Source: Basidiobolus heterosporus B8920
Taxonomy: Eukaryota > Basidiobolomycota > Basidiobolomycetes > Basidiobolales > Basidiobolaceae
Direction: 5' to 3'
Length of the DNA stretch: 49,585 bases
Assembly (NCBI GenBank): GCA_000697455.1
Contig: JNET01031777.1
Span: forward strand, 1 to 49,585
Part shown: positions 11,801-22,529 of the stretch, in pieces
How positions within the stretch are numbered: position 1 is the stretch's first letter
Layout: every line of letters starts with the position of its first letter
The notes under the pieces: generated by a model
Told to the model about the DNA's origin: nothing
Databases searched by the model: none
Seen by the model: only the letters and a program-made list of their open reading frames with translations
Translations under genes and position numbers: made by a program

Positions 11801-14800
11801 ACCATTCCTTTGAAGGGTATTGATGTACCATTCCATTCCTCCTTCTTACTCGGTGGTGTTACTCCTTTCCGTGCTTATATTGCGAGAAAGATCTCTCAAA
11901 GCAATGTTGATGTCAATGTATTGACACACAAGTACATTCCTAACTTGACTGCTCAACCTTTCGAAGTGACTAAGGAGTATTTCGAGAACGTTTTTGCTAT
12001 CACCAACAGTCCTAGAATCCATAAGGTTCTCAAGAACTGGTCTGAAGAAAGTGTTTCCTCCCCAGCCCAGCAACAGAAGCTTGGATATACTCTTATGGTT
12101 GAATTGTTGGCTTACCAATTCGCTTCTCCTGTTCGCTGGATTGAGACACAAGATAGAATCTTTAAGGACTTTGGTGTTGAGCGTCTCATCGAAGTTGGTC
12201 CTGGTCCTGTATTAGTTGGTATGGCCGAGAGAACCTTGAAGTCGAAGTACCAAGCTTACGATGATGCTCTTACTCACCGTCGTACTAACTTGTGCTACAT
12301 TAAGAATGAGAAGGAAATTTACTACTCATTCGAGGATGAAGCACCAGCGGCTCCCACAACCCCTACTGAGACTCCCAAAGCAGTCGCCGCCGCCCCAGCA
12401 CCTGTTGCTGCTGCTCCTGCCCCTGCCCCTGCCCCTGTTGCTCGTGGACCAGCATCCGCAGTAGCCGATGCCCCTATTACCGCAACTGAAGTTCTACACG
12501 TCATCATTGCTCAGAAGCTCAAGAAGAGCCTTGATGAGGTTCCTCTTTCTAAGGCAGTTAAGGACTTGGTTGGTGGTAAGTCTACTCTTCAAAATGAAAT
12601 CTTGGGTGACTTGCAGAAGGAATTCGGTAATGTCCCCGAGAAGTCCGAGGAGACTACTCTTGAGGAACTGGGCAAGAACTTGGGTAACGGATTCTCCGGT
12701 ACCCTTGGTAAGCATACTTCCACTCTTGTCTCCAAGATGATGTCTAGCAAGATGCCTGGAGGTTTCACTTTGACCAATGCCAAGGCTTATCTGAGCTCTA
12801 CACATGGCTTGGGAAGTGGCCGTACCGAGGGTGCTCTTTTGTTCGGTCTTACCGTCGAGCCTCCTACTCGTCTCGGCTCTGAAGCTGATGCCAAGAGTTG
12901 GTTGGACGGCGTTGCTCAAGGTTATGCTAAGAAGAATGGCATTACTCTTGGTGCTGCCGCCGCCGCCGGACCTGCTCCTGTTGCTGCCATGGCTGGACCT
13001 GTCGCTGCGGGACCTGCCGCTGCAGTTCTTGATGCTAACGTTTCTGCTACTGAGGTTCTCCATGTCATTATTGCTCAGAAGCTCAAGAAGAGCCTTGATG
13101 AGGTTCCTCTTTCTAAGGCAGTTAAGGACTTGGTTGGTGGTAAGTCTACTCTTCAAAATGAAATCTTGGGTGACTTGCAGAAGGAATTCGGTAATGTCCC
13201 CGAGAAGTCCGAGGAGACTACTCTTGAGGAACTGGGCAAGAACTTGGGTAACGGATTCTCTGGCTCGCTTGGTAAACATACCTCTGCTCTCGTTTCCAAG
13301 ATGATTTCTAGCAAGATGCCTGGTGGATACACTTTGACCAACGCCCGTGCCTATCTGTCCACCAACTATGGTCTTGGTAGTGGTCGTACTGAGGCTGCTC
13401 TTTTATATGGTTTGACCATGGAGCCTGCCTCTCGCCTTGGCTCGGAGTCCGAAGCCAACACTTGGTTAGATAGCGTTGCACAATTGTATGCTAGAAAGAG
13501 TGGTATTTCTCTTGGTTCCAGTGGTGGAGCAGCAGGATCTGGTGCTGTCGCAACTGGAGCTGTAATGAACAGTGCTGAATTCGAAGCCCTACAAGCTAAG
13601 CAAAATGCATTGATAAGAAAACAACTCGAAGCGTTTGCCAAGTATCTTGGTCACGATCTTCGTTCTGGTGACAAGGCTTTTGAAGAACAAAAAGCCGCTA
13701 CTCTTCAACTTCAACAAGAGCTTGATCAATGGGTTGCTGAGCATGGGGAGTTCTACGCACAAGGTGTCCTTCCAGTGTTCAGCGCTTTGAAGGCTCGCCG
13801 CTACGACTCTTACTGGAATTGGGTTCGTCAAGATGCTTTAAACCTTTACTTCGATATCATCTTCGGCAGACTTACTGCTGTCGATCGTGATGTTACCGCC
13901 CAATGTCTGCATGTTATGAACCGTGCCACTCCTGGTTTGATCAAGTTCATGCAATACAACATTGACAACTTGGATACTGAGAAGGGTGAAACCTACAAAC
14001 TTGCTAAAGAATTGGCCACCACACTTTTGGAGAACTGTGAAGCAGTCCTTAACGCTTCTCCAGTATACAAGGATGTTACTATTCCTACTGCTCCCCAAAC
14101 CAAGATCAATGAAAAGGGTGACATCATGTATCAAGAAGTTCCTCGTGAAAACGTTCGCAAGTTTGCCGATTACGTCAAGGAAATGACCAATGGAAGCAAG
14201 ATCACGGAGTACTCTAACCGTGAGAAGGTCCAACATGATCTTCTTCGTGTTTACAAGATCATTAAGCACCAAAATAAGATCAAGAAGACTGACAAGCTTG
14301 TTCTCAAGTCTCTCTACAAGGATGTCATTCGCTCCATGAGCATGAACCCCAAGATCCTCAGTGACAAGGAACACAAGACTCGTAAGTCAAACAGACCCAA
14401 TACCGGCAAGAAAGAGGTTGTTCCATTCCTTCATCTTAAGAAACAGACAGCTCAAGGTTGGGAATTCGATCAGAGACTTACCAACCTTTATCTTGATGTT
14501 CTTCTTAATGTTGCTAAGGAGGGTGTTACATTCGAGAACAAGACTGTCTTGATGACTGGTTGTGGTAAGGACTCTATTGGTGCGGAGATCCTTAAGGGAC
14601 TACTCTCAGGAGGTGCCAAGGTCGTCGTGACCACATCTAGATTCAGCCGCGGTGTGACCGAATATTACCAATCTATCTATCGTCGCCACGGATCGAAGAA
14701 CTCATGCTTAGTCGTGGTTCCCTTCAACCAGGGCTCCAAGCAGGATGTTCATGCCCTCATTGACTACATCTACGAGAGAGATGAACGTAAGGGATTGAAC

Positions 14801-17800
14801 TGGGATGTTGATTACATTGTTCCATTTGCTGCTATTCCAGAGAATGGCCGTGAAATCAGTGATATCGACTCCAAATCTGAACTTGCTCACCGTATCATGA
14901 TGACAAACTTACTCCGTATGCTTGGCTACATCAAGACCAAGAAACAAGAGTTTGGCATCAGCACTCGCCCTGCTCAAGTGATTCTTCCACTTTCCCCTAA
15001 CCACGGTACCTTCGGTAACGATGGTTTGTACAGTGAATCCAAGATCGCCCTTGAGACCCTCTTTAACAGATGGTACTCTGAGAGTTGGGGAAGCTACTTG
15101 ACCATTACCGGAGCCATTATTGGTTGGACGCGTGGTACTGGTCTCATGAGTGCTAACAACATGATTGCCGAAGGTATTGAGAAGCACGGTGTTCGCACCT
15201 TCTCCACTCAAGAAATGGCCTTCAACATTCTTGGTTTGATGCATCCTACCATTGCTGAGATGAGCGAAAGCGGACCAGTCTGGGCTGATCTTAACGGTGG
15301 TTTCCAATATGTGTTGGATCTTAACAAGATCTCCGCATCTCTTCGTAATGAGATCAGAAATACTTCAGAAATCCGCAAGGCTATTGTTTCTGATAACGCC
15401 ATCGATCACAAGATTGTCCACGGTCCATCTGCTGAATTGTTCTACAAATCACACATTGCTAAGCCTCGTGCCAATTTGAAGCTCCAATTCCCTGAACTTA
15501 AGAACTACAGCCAACTCAAGTCTCTCAACCACCTTCAAGGTATGTTGGATTTGGAGAAGGTTATCGTTGCCACTGGATTCGCTGAGGTTGGCCCATGGGG
15601 TAACTCCAGAACTAGATGGGAGATGGAAGCCTTCGGAGAGTTCTCATTGGAGGGTTGCATTGAAATGGCTTGGATCATGGGCTACATCAAGCATCACAAT
15701 GGGCCACTCAAGAGCGGCAAACCATACACTGGTTGGGTTGATATAAAGACTGGCGAGCCAGTTGATGATCGTGATGTCAAGACCAAGTACGAGAAGGACA
15801 TCCTCAAGCATTGTGGTATCCGTCTCATTGAACCAGAAATCTTCAACGGTTACGATCCAGAGAACAAGACTTTCTTCCAGGAAGTCGTCATCGATCATGA
15901 CCTTGAGCCTATTGAGGTCAGTCCTGAAGAAGCTGCTCACTTCAAGAGAAAGCATGGCGACAAGGTGGATGCCTTTGAAGTCAAGGAGTCCGGACAATGG
16001 CTTGTTAGCTTCAAGAAGGGTGCTGCCATCTATGTTCCTAAGGCTCTCCGATTCGATCGCTTGGTTGCTGGTCAAATTCCAACTGGCTGGGATGCTGCTC
16101 GCTACGGTGTTCCCAAGGAGATTATCGACCAAGTTGATATCATCACTCTCTACGTTCTAGTTTCTACAGTTGAGGCTTTAGTCAGTTCGGGTATTACTGA
16201 TCCTTATGAGTTCTACAAGTACGTCCACGTCAGCGAGGTTGGTAACTGCTCTGGTTCCGGTATGGGTGGATCTCTTTCCCTCCAAAAGATGTACAAAGAT
16301 CGTATGCTCGACAAACCAGTCCAAATGGATATTCTTCAAGAAACATTCATTAATACCATGCCTGCTTGGATCAATATGCTTCTTCTCTCTTCTTCTGGCC
16401 CAATTAAGTCACCTGTCGGCGCTTGTGCTACCGCTGTTGAGTCGGTGGAAATTGGTGTTGAAACCATCATGAGCGGCAAGGCTAAGATCGTCATTGTCGG
16501 TGGTTACGATGACTTCCAAGAGGAAGGCTCATACGAATTCGCTAACATGAAGGCTACCAGCAATGCCGAAGAAGAGTTTGCTCGTGGTCGTGAACCTGGA
16601 GAAATGTCACGTCCTACTGCTACCACTCGCTCCGGTTTCATGGAATCCCATGGTTCTGGTGTCCAAATTCTCATGTCCGCCAAGCTTGCCGTGCAAATGG
16701 GTGTACCAATTTATGGTATCATTGCTCTTACCAATACTGCTACTGACAAGGAAGGTCGCTCAGTTCCTGCTCCAGGACAAGGTATTTTAACTACTGCTCG
16801 TGAACTTCGTGGCAAGACCGAATCTCCTCTCTTGGACATCAAATACCGTGCCAGACAATTGAAGAACCGTCGCAAGCAGATCAAAATCTGGGTCGAGGAA
16901 GAACTTGAGTATCTTCAAGAAGAGCTCAAATCCAAGAAGGCCTCGGGCGAACTCGAAGTTTCCGAAGAAGAGTTTGTCAGCGAACGTACTGAACATATTC
17001 AACGTGAGGCTTATCGCCAAGAAAAGGAAGCCCTTACTCTTTGGGGTAACGATTTCTGGAGACAAGATGCACGCATTGCACCTATTCGTGGTGCTCTTGC
17101 TAGCTTCGGTCTCACTGTCGATGATATCGGTGTCGCTTCCTTCCATGGTACCTCTACCAAGGCTAACGACAAGAATGAGTCTGAGGTAGTCAACAAGCAA
17201 TTTGCTCATCTTGGCCGTACACCTGGCAACTGTTGTCCTGGTATTTTCCAGAAGTACCTTACTGGTCATCCTAAGGGTGCTGCTGCAGCATGGATGTTGA
17301 ACGGAGTCATCCAAGTCCTTGGTTCTGGTATCATTCCTGGTAACCGTAATGCCGATAATGTCGATGAGAAACTTCAAGATTATGAGTACATCTTGTACCC
17401 CAGCAGTACTATCTATACTGATGGTATTAAGGCCGGTATCTTGAAATCTTTCGGTTTCGGACAAGTTGGCGGTGAAGTTTTGGTCATCCATCCTGACTAT
17501 GTTCTTGCTGCTTTGAGTGAATCGGAGTACAACGAATACAAGCAAAAGACTCAAGAACGTCAAGCTAAGGCTTATCGTTACTTACATGATTCACTTACCG
17601 GTGTTTCTGGCTTAGTCCAAGTCAAGAGCGAGCCACCTTACACTCCTGAGCAAGAATCTCAGGTCTACTTGAATCCTAAGGCTCGTGCCACCTATGATGA
17701 CAAGAAGAAGTCCTACACTTTTGCTAAATCCGATCTTACCTCGGCTCAAATCAACAGTGATCCTGCTCTTACCAAACAACTCATCGCACTTACTGGCAAC

Positions 17801-18154
17801 CAAAAAGGTGTCGGTGTAGATGTTGTCTTAATCAATGGACTCAAATTAGAGGAAGTTGAGAAGAAACTTACCCAAACTGAGTTGGATTACTGCTACGCTA
17901 AACCCGATCCTAACGCATCTTTAGCGGGTAAACTCGCAGCCAAGGAATCAGTCATCAAGGCAATTACCAGTCTTGGTGGAGAGAAGATTGACATTTCTGA
18001 AATTGAAATCATCGCAGCTGAAAGTGGTGCCCCCAAGGCCGTTTTCACTGGTAAAGCCCAACAGGTTGTTGACGCCGCTGGGTTGAAAGAAATCAAACTG
18101 TCAATCTCTCACTCTGGAAGCTATGCTGTAGCCGTAGCTGCCGCTACTCAATAA
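5843..18154 (+). CDS. FAS: Single-chain fungal type I fatty acid synthase with tandem ACPs
   Basis: Cytosolic multienzyme that builds long-chain acyl-CoA from acetyl- and malonyl-CoA. It has 4,103 residues and no intron; the first in-frame ATG (context AAATATGG) was taken as start. Domain order: acetyltransferase (GHSQG, Ser269); enoyl reductase (about 590-1050); hot-dog dehydratase ([10 protein letters not shown], about 1575); malonyl/palmitoyl transferase (GHSLGEY, Ser1826); an Ala/Pro linker; two ACP modules (pantetheine sites Ser2247 and Ser2435 in GGKS); ketoreductase ([11 protein letters not shown], about 2905); ketosynthase (Cys3528 in GACATA, His3768, His3809 in GHPKG); and a C-terminal phosphopantetheinyl transferase (GVGVDV, Asp3993). 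Yeast splits this as Fas1 (beta) and Fas2 (alpha). Here alpha-type sequence ([12 protein letters not shown]) follows the beta end (about residue 2066) after only some 16-20 residues. The codon pattern suggests high expression. Confidence 0.97.
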   Translation: MVASNASLRPLAVKFGKTEITILIPNDIWVSAEQIREDFQSTYKPADPASEELTKIELAAKFLSYAIENNKKDENLQLLPVIQIVFSHFREQYLKSNDVHAVTRSLVHEARVAVIKAYFEAYVLLQDQGLLEENTCPKSALLSAVEDKQASLFAIFGGQGNIEEYFDELYDIFVTYEGFARPFVQQVAGILRNLANDDEARIIHTKGLDVLRWLENPESKPDQAYLISAPVSLPLIGLTQLLHYYIMAKVLNLTPDQVRKFISGATGHSQGIISAVAISASASEEEFISNTKKALGLLFWIGTRAHQIYPPTTLTPTILQDSLSNNEGNPTPMLSITGLRKDEVLKYIEATNSHLPEERQIKLTLTNGPRNFVCTGHPQSLYGLNLALRKIKAPAGLDQGRVPHSQRKVKFSSRFLPITAPFHSSYLQGASELLAQDVQKYDLEFDTKSLTIPVYSTDSGKDLRESDRLTLDLIDQICSLPVQWEAATNASVTHILDFGPGATSGIGGLTHRNKEGTGVRIILAGTLEGGNPELSYKGDLFDSEKSAVRYAQNWAKDFQPRLVKTSTDGRVYVDTRMSRFLGKPPIMVPGMTPCTVSEKFVGATINAGYHIELAGGGHFSPEHLRGKVQSIMDMTKPGEGITINMLFLNPFQWGFQYPTVQAMRREGLPIEGICCAAGVPSLDNANEIIANLRDAGLRHISFKPGATAAIRQVIAIAAANPDMPIMMQWTGGRAGGHHSFEDAHQPMLESYSAIRQQPNIILIVGSGFGGADDTLPYITGEWSIEFGYPPMPFDGVLLGSRVMVAAEGQAALDVKKAIVDAPGVEDHEWEQTYKGEAGGIMTVRSELGEPIHKVATRAVYFWKEMDDKIFSLAKEKRGAALLAKKDYYIRRLNADFQKPWFGKKADGSTCDLEEMTYSEVVNRLVELLYVKHESRWLDVSLIAIVGDFMRRLEERFITKEQPSRLQSFKELDTPLETVEKFLAAYPESFVQQLTTEDSQYFISLCLRLGQKPVPFVPVFDNNIEFWFKKDSLWQTEDLSAVLDQDVQRTCILQGPVAVRYSTKVNEPIKEMLDNIHEGHIKALKDRYYGGDDSLIPEVEYLGGSPILTQSALKDVKITVKDNVRIFETSDSGALPPVNEWLELIAGPKYGWARALLTSDSIIQDKLFVDNLMKKVFRPRPDQKVEVTYGANEKVERITVSDKRSWSQSAHLETASSVSIEAKINNNVIDVILYEQKDGVAVPFLSKYVYNPAQGYATIHEVMEGRNDRIKQFYWALWFGEGSHSDLSDDPNQKFVAKGEQVLGHEITKFCQTVGNQAELYVDRGQKVLCAPVDFAIVVGWKSIIKTIFPKIIDGDLLRLVHLSNGFRLIDGASLLKRGDIVDTVSEIESIVNTESGKMVEAKGVVIRDNKPIMEVTSKFLYRGKFTDYENTFQKIVETPVRVAMQTEKDIAVLKSKEWMNWEENAPELTPGAEIIFRLNSLLKFKNQTLYSSVTTTGTVTMKISTKEVIQIATVEYESGESHGNPVTEYLKRVGQPIEQAVNFTNGGYSVMPQGDEFSSVINAPASNEPYAVVSGDYNPIHVNPYFADFAELPGTITHGMWTSASTKKFVEIFAADNCPQRITAYDVNFQSMVLPNDRLETKLSHIGMKNGKKIIKVETINQNNVKVIEGIAEIDQPVTAYVFTGQGSQEQGMGMALYASSPVAKKIWDFADKHFMVNYGFSIIDIVRNNPKEKTIYFGGEKGKLIRKNYMSMTYDTIDQDGNTKVLHLFPGITEKTASYTFTSPTGLLSATQFTQPALTLMEKAAFEDMVSKGLVQNDCVFAGHSLGEYAALASIGNVLAIESLVDVVFYRGMTMQVAVERDAQGRSNYGMCAVNPSRIGKTFDDIALRYVVDAIAHQSNGLLEIVNFNVENQQYVVSGELSNLDTLANVLNFLKIQNIDLQNLLKTMPMEAVKEQLSSIIAKALDKAAAKQAKDGFINLERGYATIPLKGIDVPFHSSFLLGGVTPFRAYIARKISQSNVDVNVLTHKYIPNLTAQPFEVTKEYFENVFAITNSPRIHKVLKNWSEESVSSPAQQQKLGYTLMVELLAYQFASPVRWIETQDRIFKDFGVERLIEVGPGPVLVGMAERTLKSKYQAYDDALTHRRTNLCYIKNEKEIYYSFEDEAPAAPTTPTETPKAVAAAPAPVAAAPAPAPAPVARGPASAVADAPITATEVLHVIIAQKLKKSLDEVPLSKAVKDLVGGKSTLQNEILGDLQKEFGNVPEKSEETTLEELGKNLGNGFSGTLGKHTSTLVSKMMSSKMPGGFTLTNAKAYLSSTHGLGSGRTEGALLFGLTVEPPTRLGSEADAKSWLDGVAQGYAKKNGITLGAAAAAGPAPVAAMAGPVAAGPAAAVLDANVSATEVLHVIIAQKLKKSLDEVPLSKAVKDLVGGKSTLQNEILGDLQKEFGNVPEKSEETTLEELGKNLGNGFSGSLGKHTSALVSKMISSKMPGGYTLTNARAYLSTNYGLGSGRTEAALLYGLTMEPASRLGSESEANTWLDSVAQLYARKSGISLGSSGGAAGSGAVATGAVMNSAEFEALQAKQNALIRKQLEAFAKYLGHDLRSGDKAFEEQKAATLQLQQELDQWVAEHGEFYAQGVLPVFSALKARRYDSYWNWVRQDALNLYFDIIFGRLTAVDRDVTAQCLHVMNRATPGLIKFMQYNIDNLDTEKGETYKLAKELATTLLENCEAVLNASPVYKDVTIPTAPQTKINEKGDIMYQEVPRENVRKFADYVKEMTNGSKITEYSNREKVQHDLLRVYKIIKHQNKIKKTDKLVLKSLYKDVIRSMSMNPKILSDKEHKTRKSNRPNTGKKEVVPFLHLKKQTAQGWEFDQRLTNLYLDVLLNVAKEGVTFENKTVLMTGCGKDSIGAEILKGLLSGGAKVVVTTSRFSRGVTEYYQSIYRRHGSKNSCLVVVPFNQGSKQDVHALIDYIYERDERKGLNWDVDYIVPFAAIPENGREISDIDSKSELAHRIMMTNLLRMLGYIKTKKQEFGISTRPAQVILPLSPNHGTFGNDGLYSESKIALETLFNRWYSESWGSYLTITGAIIGWTRGTGLMSANNMIAEGIEKHGVRTFSTQEMAFNILGLMHPTIAEMSESGPVWADLNGGFQYVLDLNKISASLRNEIRNTSEIRKAIVSDNAIDHKIVHGPSAELFYKSHIAKPRANLKLQFPELKNYSQLKSLNHLQGMLDLEKVIVATGFAEVGPWGNSRTRWEMEAFGEFSLEGCIEMAWIMGYIKHHNGPLKSGKPYTGWVDIKTGEPVDDRDVKTKYEKDILKHCGIRLIEPEIFNGYDPENKTFFQEVVIDHDLEPIEVSPEEAAHFKRKHGDKVDAFEVKESGQWLVSFKKGAAIYVPKALRFDRLVAGQIPTGWDAARYGVPKEIIDQVDIITLYVLVSTVEALVSSGITDPYEFYKYVHVSEVGNCSGSGMGGSLSLQKMYKDRMLDKPVQMDILQETFINTMPAWINMLLLSSSGPIKSPVGACATAVESVEIGVETIMSGKAKIVIVGGYDDFQEEGSYEFANMKATSNAEEEFARGREPGEMSRPTATTRSGFMESHGSGVQILMSAKLAVQMGVPIYGIIALTNTATDKEGRSVPAPGQGILTTARELRGKTESPLLDIKYRARQLKNRRKQIKIWVEEELEYLQEELKSKKASGELEVSEEEFVSERTEHIQREAYRQEKEALTLWGNDFWRQDARIAPIRGALASFGLTVDDIGVASFHGTSTKANDKNESEVVNKQFAHLGRTPGNCCPGIFQKYLTGHPKGAAAAWMLNGVIQVLGSGIIPGNRNADNVDEKLQDYEYILYPSSTIYTDGIKAGILKSFGFGQVGGEVLVIHPDYVLAALSESEYNEYKQKTQERQAKAYRYLHDSLTGVSGLVQVKSEPPYTPEQESQVYLNPKARATYDDKKKSYTFAKSDLTSAQINSDPALTKQLIALTGNQKGVGVDVVLINGLKLEEVEKKLTQTELDYCYAKPDPNASLAGKLAAKESVIKAITSLGGEKIDISEIEIIAAESGAPKAVFTGKAQQVVDAAGLKEIKLSISHSGSYAVAVAAATQ
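12345..12465 (+). other. Ala/Pro-rich linker before ACP1
   Basis: Roughly 40 codons composed almost only of Ala, Pro, Val and Thr join the end of the transferase domain to the first ACP. In fungal FAS such flexible linkers tether the mobile ACP inside the reaction chamber. A second, shorter Ala/Gly/Pro linker (about 12955-13030) separates ACP1 from ACP2. Confidence 0.85.
12506..12696 (+). repeat. ACP1 core, 191-bp perfect direct repeat (copy 1)
   Basis: Identical base for base to 13070-13260 (offset 564). It covers residues 2222-2285, including the phosphopantetheine-accepting Ser2247. Identity stops abruptly at both ends (C versus T at 12505/13069 and at 12697/13261), beyond which the modules differ at many silent and replacement sites. 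Confidence 0.97.
13070..13260 (+). repeat. ACP2 core, 191-bp perfect direct repeat (copy 2)
   Basis: Second copy of the identical tract, covering residues 2410-2473 with pantetheine site Ser2435. The rest of the 188-residue module (structural helices with GLGSGRTE) is clearly diverged from module 1. Confidence 0.97.
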
Positions 18155-18204
18155 TTATAATCAATATAATTTTAAAGATTGCATAAAATTTTTAATGAAT
18201 CATA

Positions 18205-18210
18205 AATAAA
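18205..18210 (+). terminator. Polyadenylation signal candidate for FAS
   Basis: AATAAA about 50 bases after the FAS stop, in AT-rich DNA. It lies between FAS and the convergent pterin synthase-like gene, whose stop is only 110 bases from the FAS stop. Confidence 0.5.
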
Positions 18211-18264
18211 CCAAAATATTTCACCCTAATTTCTCAAGATTGGATTATTTGAAAATTCCCCAAG

Positions 18265-18960
18265 TTAAATCAACCCCTCTCCTCTAAATACAATCGTATT
18301 CTTTTCAGTTTCTTGAATTTCCACTTCGTAGAGTTGACAAAATTCTAATTGCTCACTAATCTTTATCCAAATAAACGCGGCCAAATTCTCCGTGGTACTT
18401 TGTTGAAGCAGGATAGAAATGGTTAGGCTTAGTATGGAGAATAATTTAGTCAAGTTAAATTTGACTGAACAAACCTACCTTGGTTTATTCAGAAAGTGTG
18501 GTACATCTTTATCCTAAGAAAACAACCAGCCACTTATTAGAAAATGGGGGAAAGTCTGGTGTTGGTTTTATCTCACCAAGTTCTGAAGGTCCAACTTCTC
18601 CAGCAGGACAACGTTCAAGAGTTTTTTTAGTTTAGTCAAGTTTATAACCATACCAGTGAGCGGGTTTACCTAGTTTAACTTATAAGCTAGGATAACGAAG
18701 TCTGATATCAAGCGAATTACCTACTTCACCTTTAACAGTGACTTTCACTAAGTTTTCAAGGGGAGTTAGGTGATGTTTAGACCAGGGAAATTTTGTAGGC
18801 TTTACTTTCTCCCATTTATACCTTTATAGTTGTGTCCATGCCCATTGAGGTTGTTACATTTCCCATAAACCTGTCGGTTTTCTTCAGCAGAAAAGTGTTG
18901 AGAGTGAAGTCTATGAGCGGCACAAAAATACACCGTTCGACATACGTAAGCGATAGCCAT
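18265..18960 (-). CDS. PTS: 6-pyruvoyl-tetrahydropterin synthase-like protein
   Basis: PTPS makes 6-pyruvoyl-tetrahydropterin from dihydroneopterin triphosphate in tetrahydrobiopterin synthesis. Five exons, in coding order: 18960-18822, 18747-18725, 18669-18577, 18513-18479 and 18397-18265; together 140 residues, close to the usual length of about 145. Seen in the sequence: zinc-ligand motifs AAHRLHS and HGHNY, the catalytic Cys in [24 protein letters not shown] and a C-terminal QETEKN. All phases join exactly, e.g. [14 protein letters not shown] and NKP|STTEN. Odd point: the segment that normally reads LDHKNLD is LDLQNLD here, so the His of the Cys-Asp-His catalytic set is Leu. The protein may therefore be slow, use another substrate, or act as a PTPS paralogue. 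Convergent with FAS. Confidence 0.9.
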
Positions 18961-19242
18961 GATATTAGTGTTTAACTGGTTAGGTGAAGTATCACTTTAG
19001 GGAGAGAAGGAGATGTCTTGTATTTTAGCCTCAGTCACAACTCCTTCGTTCAAATTTATGTATTACTTGTCATTTTGCATGCAATCTCTTTGGAATGCAC
19101 GTGTAGAATTGGTAATAAATAACAAATGCTCACACTAGGATCACTATCACAAATCCTTACATACACCAGAAGCTAAATCAATCACGTTTGTCTAGTGATT
19201 CGGCACATCATGAAGTTGGTGTGATATTTTTCAGGGTATACA

Positions 19243-22200
19243 TCATTTATTTTTGGTATGCTTTAACAAAAAGGCTAGTTCAAATGCAAGCTCTTCAATT
19301 CTACCTTGTTGATCGTTGGATGCTCCAAAATGTCCACCATCTTCGGCCTTTAACAAAAGGCTCGATCGAGACTCTGGATTGTTGTAGAACTTGGGGATCC
19401 TGGATCTCAATCGGGCTGTCCATTTCAAAGGTTGCCACGGGGGGACTCGTTGGTCTCGCAGTCCAGTGGTGACTAGAATGGCTGGCATATTCTCAAGCCT
19501 TGGTGTTTCTGCTGGGATGTTATCGTAGGGAGCATAGTCAGATAAATACTGGTACACTCTTGCAGACTCAAGTGGGTTTCCCCACTCAGTATACTCGACC
19601 TGAGTCAGTGGAAGATTGGGATTTAGCATACACGACAGTGGATCTACAAAAGGCACCCGGAGAATCATTGCTCTAAACAGATCTACTCAACCAAAAGGTA
19701 ATTAGTAATCGTGACGTACTTTAGGGGCTTTAGAGTCACTTACCTGGTCGCTTATTCAGTACGGTTCCTATATAGTCACAGAATACATGGTTAATGAGAT
19801 TGAAAACACCAGTCTAACTAGAAACACCAACCCAACACTAAGCCACCAGCACTTGCTGCAATAGCAGTCATCAAATTAGGCGTTGTGTAGCCCTCGTTAA
19901 TGAGATGTTCAGTGGCTGCAATGAAATCATTGAAAGAGTTGTGCTTTCGCATAAGCTTGCCGTCTTCATACCAGCTACGTCCTAGTTCGCCTCCACCGCT
20001 AAATATGTTGGTATGGGTCAATTGCACGTAATGTGAGTATAATTTCGCTTGCTAAACTAACCGAACATGGGCAAGTCCAATGATCCAACCACGATCTAGC
20101 AGAGGGAATGTTTCAATCCTGAATACAGGCTCTAGATTAGCACCATAGGCACCATAGACGTGCAATTGGACCGGATTGCTGTTGATAACGAATTGTAAGA
20201 AAGCAACACCGTTGGGTCTTTTAGTGCCTGCATAAACGCTACCTGCCATCTCTCTTTAGTCCTTTTTTATAAATCAAAGTAATAGGAATCCTCTTCCCAT
20301 CTATTGAGGTGGCGTGAGTACGAGTACATGTGTAATGGTTACGATGGAAATCTTGTTCCGAGAAAAAGAAATGGTTAGATGGCTCAATGCTAAAGAAAGC
20401 GTGTCGTATGGATGACTCACTATAAATGTCTTCAATTCTGCTGTATGTGAACTCGCGGGTTTTCATGTCATAATCGTAAGTGGCCTCATGTGAAAATGGG
20501 GAATAGCATGTGAATCTAACAACGTTGGTTTCGTACTCCTTCGACATAATGGATCAGTATGGAGACTGCGGCATTTCTCTTCTACTACTCACCACATTGG
20601 ACCCAGGACTAGCCACACATATTTCTTCAGGTAATGGTACTTCATGAAAGGTGTTTGTACTTAGGTCGTGTGACTTGATGAACGAGAGTCCCTGGCGCTT
20701 CCCATAGATGACTATGAAATTCTAATATCCGGTCGTTTAGTCGCAATGCACACAACGGGTTATGATGAACGGCATTACCTGAAAGATGTCGACGTCATCG
20801 ATCTTTTCATCAGGCTGGATGCTGATTAGGTCGCGCCAATACTTCTTATGAGGGCGATCGTTAGGGGCCCGAACAACTTTGAAGTTGATGGCATTGTCAG
20901 CGTTAGTGACGATGAAGAACTGGTTCTGTTTGAAGGGGTGAGGAATGAATTGGGCCAAAAGAATATCCATAATTGTTTGCAGCTACCTCGTGGTGGTCAA
21001 CATAATACTCAATTCCTGTGGAACGGGGCTCCACAATCTGAAGTTTCGGCTTAGGCAAGCGTTTGAAATCGTGAAAAGCGTCCATTAGCATCACTTCCGA
21101 TATTCCGCCCAGAGAGTTTGCATTGATGGTGACATATTGCTAAGAAGGTGTGAGGACGGCTGTTTACCATTGACCTGAATACATTCAGACTCACGTGATC
21201 TTTGGTGACTGACACATCCAAGAAGTAGTTGCTATCTTCCTCTTGATAAATCAAGAGATCGTCTTCTTGTGCTGTACCAATTTGATGGGCAAAAACCTAA
21301 GATATATACGGTTGTGTTAGCCATTCACTAATAACGTTTAACAGCTGAGCTCTCATACCTGAAATGGACGGAGCTGGTCATCAGGAACTGTGTAGTATAG
21401 AGTTCGTTCGTCTCCAGACCACGCAAAATTGAATACGTTTTCAATTATGTCCTAAAGATTTACGAGAATCAAAGACCGAATCGGAACGTCCTCATTACGA
21501 ACAACCTACTGTAGACATGGAGCCACGTCCCAAGTCGCTAATGAAAAGGGTCCCATACTCCATCCCATTCTGCTCTACCAGATATGCAAACAAATTGTGT
21601 TCCGGAGACGGTCCCACTTTCCTAACAGACATTCCATCCTTGGCAAGTTCAGCCGAATCCAATAGAAGCTGTGATTTGCCCTTGAATTGCCAATTTCTCG
21701 TTTACAACTACTCCCATATTAAAGGGTGCTAGCCATGCAAGTCTAACCTGTCCTATCCGCTTTCTATAGTACATAGGCCCGTTTGCTGTGGCCTCAGTGT
21801 AATATTCGTACTCTTGAATTCGGGTCGTTAGTGAGGGTAATACTTGATTGACGACGCATTTCCGGCGCATCTCCTATTCAATAAAACTTGAGGACTGCTT
21901 GTATTCATGCTAGAATGATTCTAAAAAACTTACACTAACTAAAGAGCGCTGTAAGCCCTTAGTGTCCTTCATATAGCAGTTCGTGTACCTAAACGCAAAG
22001 AACTATTTGAGCTCATGATTCACAACACTATGTTTCGTGATGGACACTTACTGGCGTTCAGCATTCAAGTATTCTATTATATTCTAATGGTTGTAGAGCA
22101 TGAACGATTAACAAAAGCCAACCTTAAATAGCCTATGGTCAACAGAATGCGTGCGTTGAATATACTAACAGTTATTTCTCCATCCTCCATCCATTTGTAT

Positions 22201-22529
22201 TCATCCTTTCGAACTTTGCCAAAATAAGCCGTCGTATTCTCAACTCTCTTGGTTGTGGGTATTTGGCAATGGCTAGGCAGGAAATGACCGTATGTTTAGG
22301 TAAAGTTAAGTCAAGCAAGAAAGCAAGAAGTGGGCATACCGGTTAAAGAGTTTCCGGACTCCAAATAAGAATTGGACGTTGGGAGAAGTATGAAAAAGAC
22401 GTGATTTTGGAAATAGGACACCAGCAATTATAGCCCGCTGTCGTACTCGAGGTAGCCCATTTCTCCACACTGAATAACAGGTTAACTTTGTAACAGAGTG
22501 ACGTACGAGACAATTCAGATATACTCACT
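19243..22529 (-). CDS. S9A prolyl oligopeptidase / oligopeptidase B-like peptidase
   Basis: Serine peptidase with an N-terminal propeller and a C-terminal alpha/beta-hydrolase domain. Exons in coding order: 22469-22340, 22272-22170, 22083-22052, 21988-21934, 21873-21748, 21680-21510, 21451-21359, 21296-21195, 21139-20987, 20925-20779, 20721-20593, 20538-20243, 20178-20062, 19998-19832, 19767-19744 and 19682-19243. They stay in phase throughout and give about 761 residues. Family motifs: FAWSGDERTLYY, YDYDMKTRE, VYGAYG, AHVRGGGELGRSWYEDGK, PFVDPL, EWGNP, the acid in GLRDQRV and the catalytic His in GGHFG. The nucleophile motif is AASAGG, not the usual GGSxGG. The N-terminus is Arg-rich and contains SRLFHTSP, resembling a mitochondrial presequence. 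No ATG is in frame in the first exon; the best start is an ATG whose A (22529) lies before the intron and TG (22469-22468) after it. Confidence 0.85.

Noticed and set aside
12494..13279. 261-codon minus-strand ORF across the ACP region
   Set aside because: It is the antisense shadow of the FAS coding strand; its apparent internal duplication only reflects the two ACP modules.
21122..21158. Ultra-short 28- or 37-base intron in the S9A gene
   Set aside because: A better donor (GTGAGT at 21194) gives a normal-length intron and restores the family motif TKDHQYVTIN in phase.
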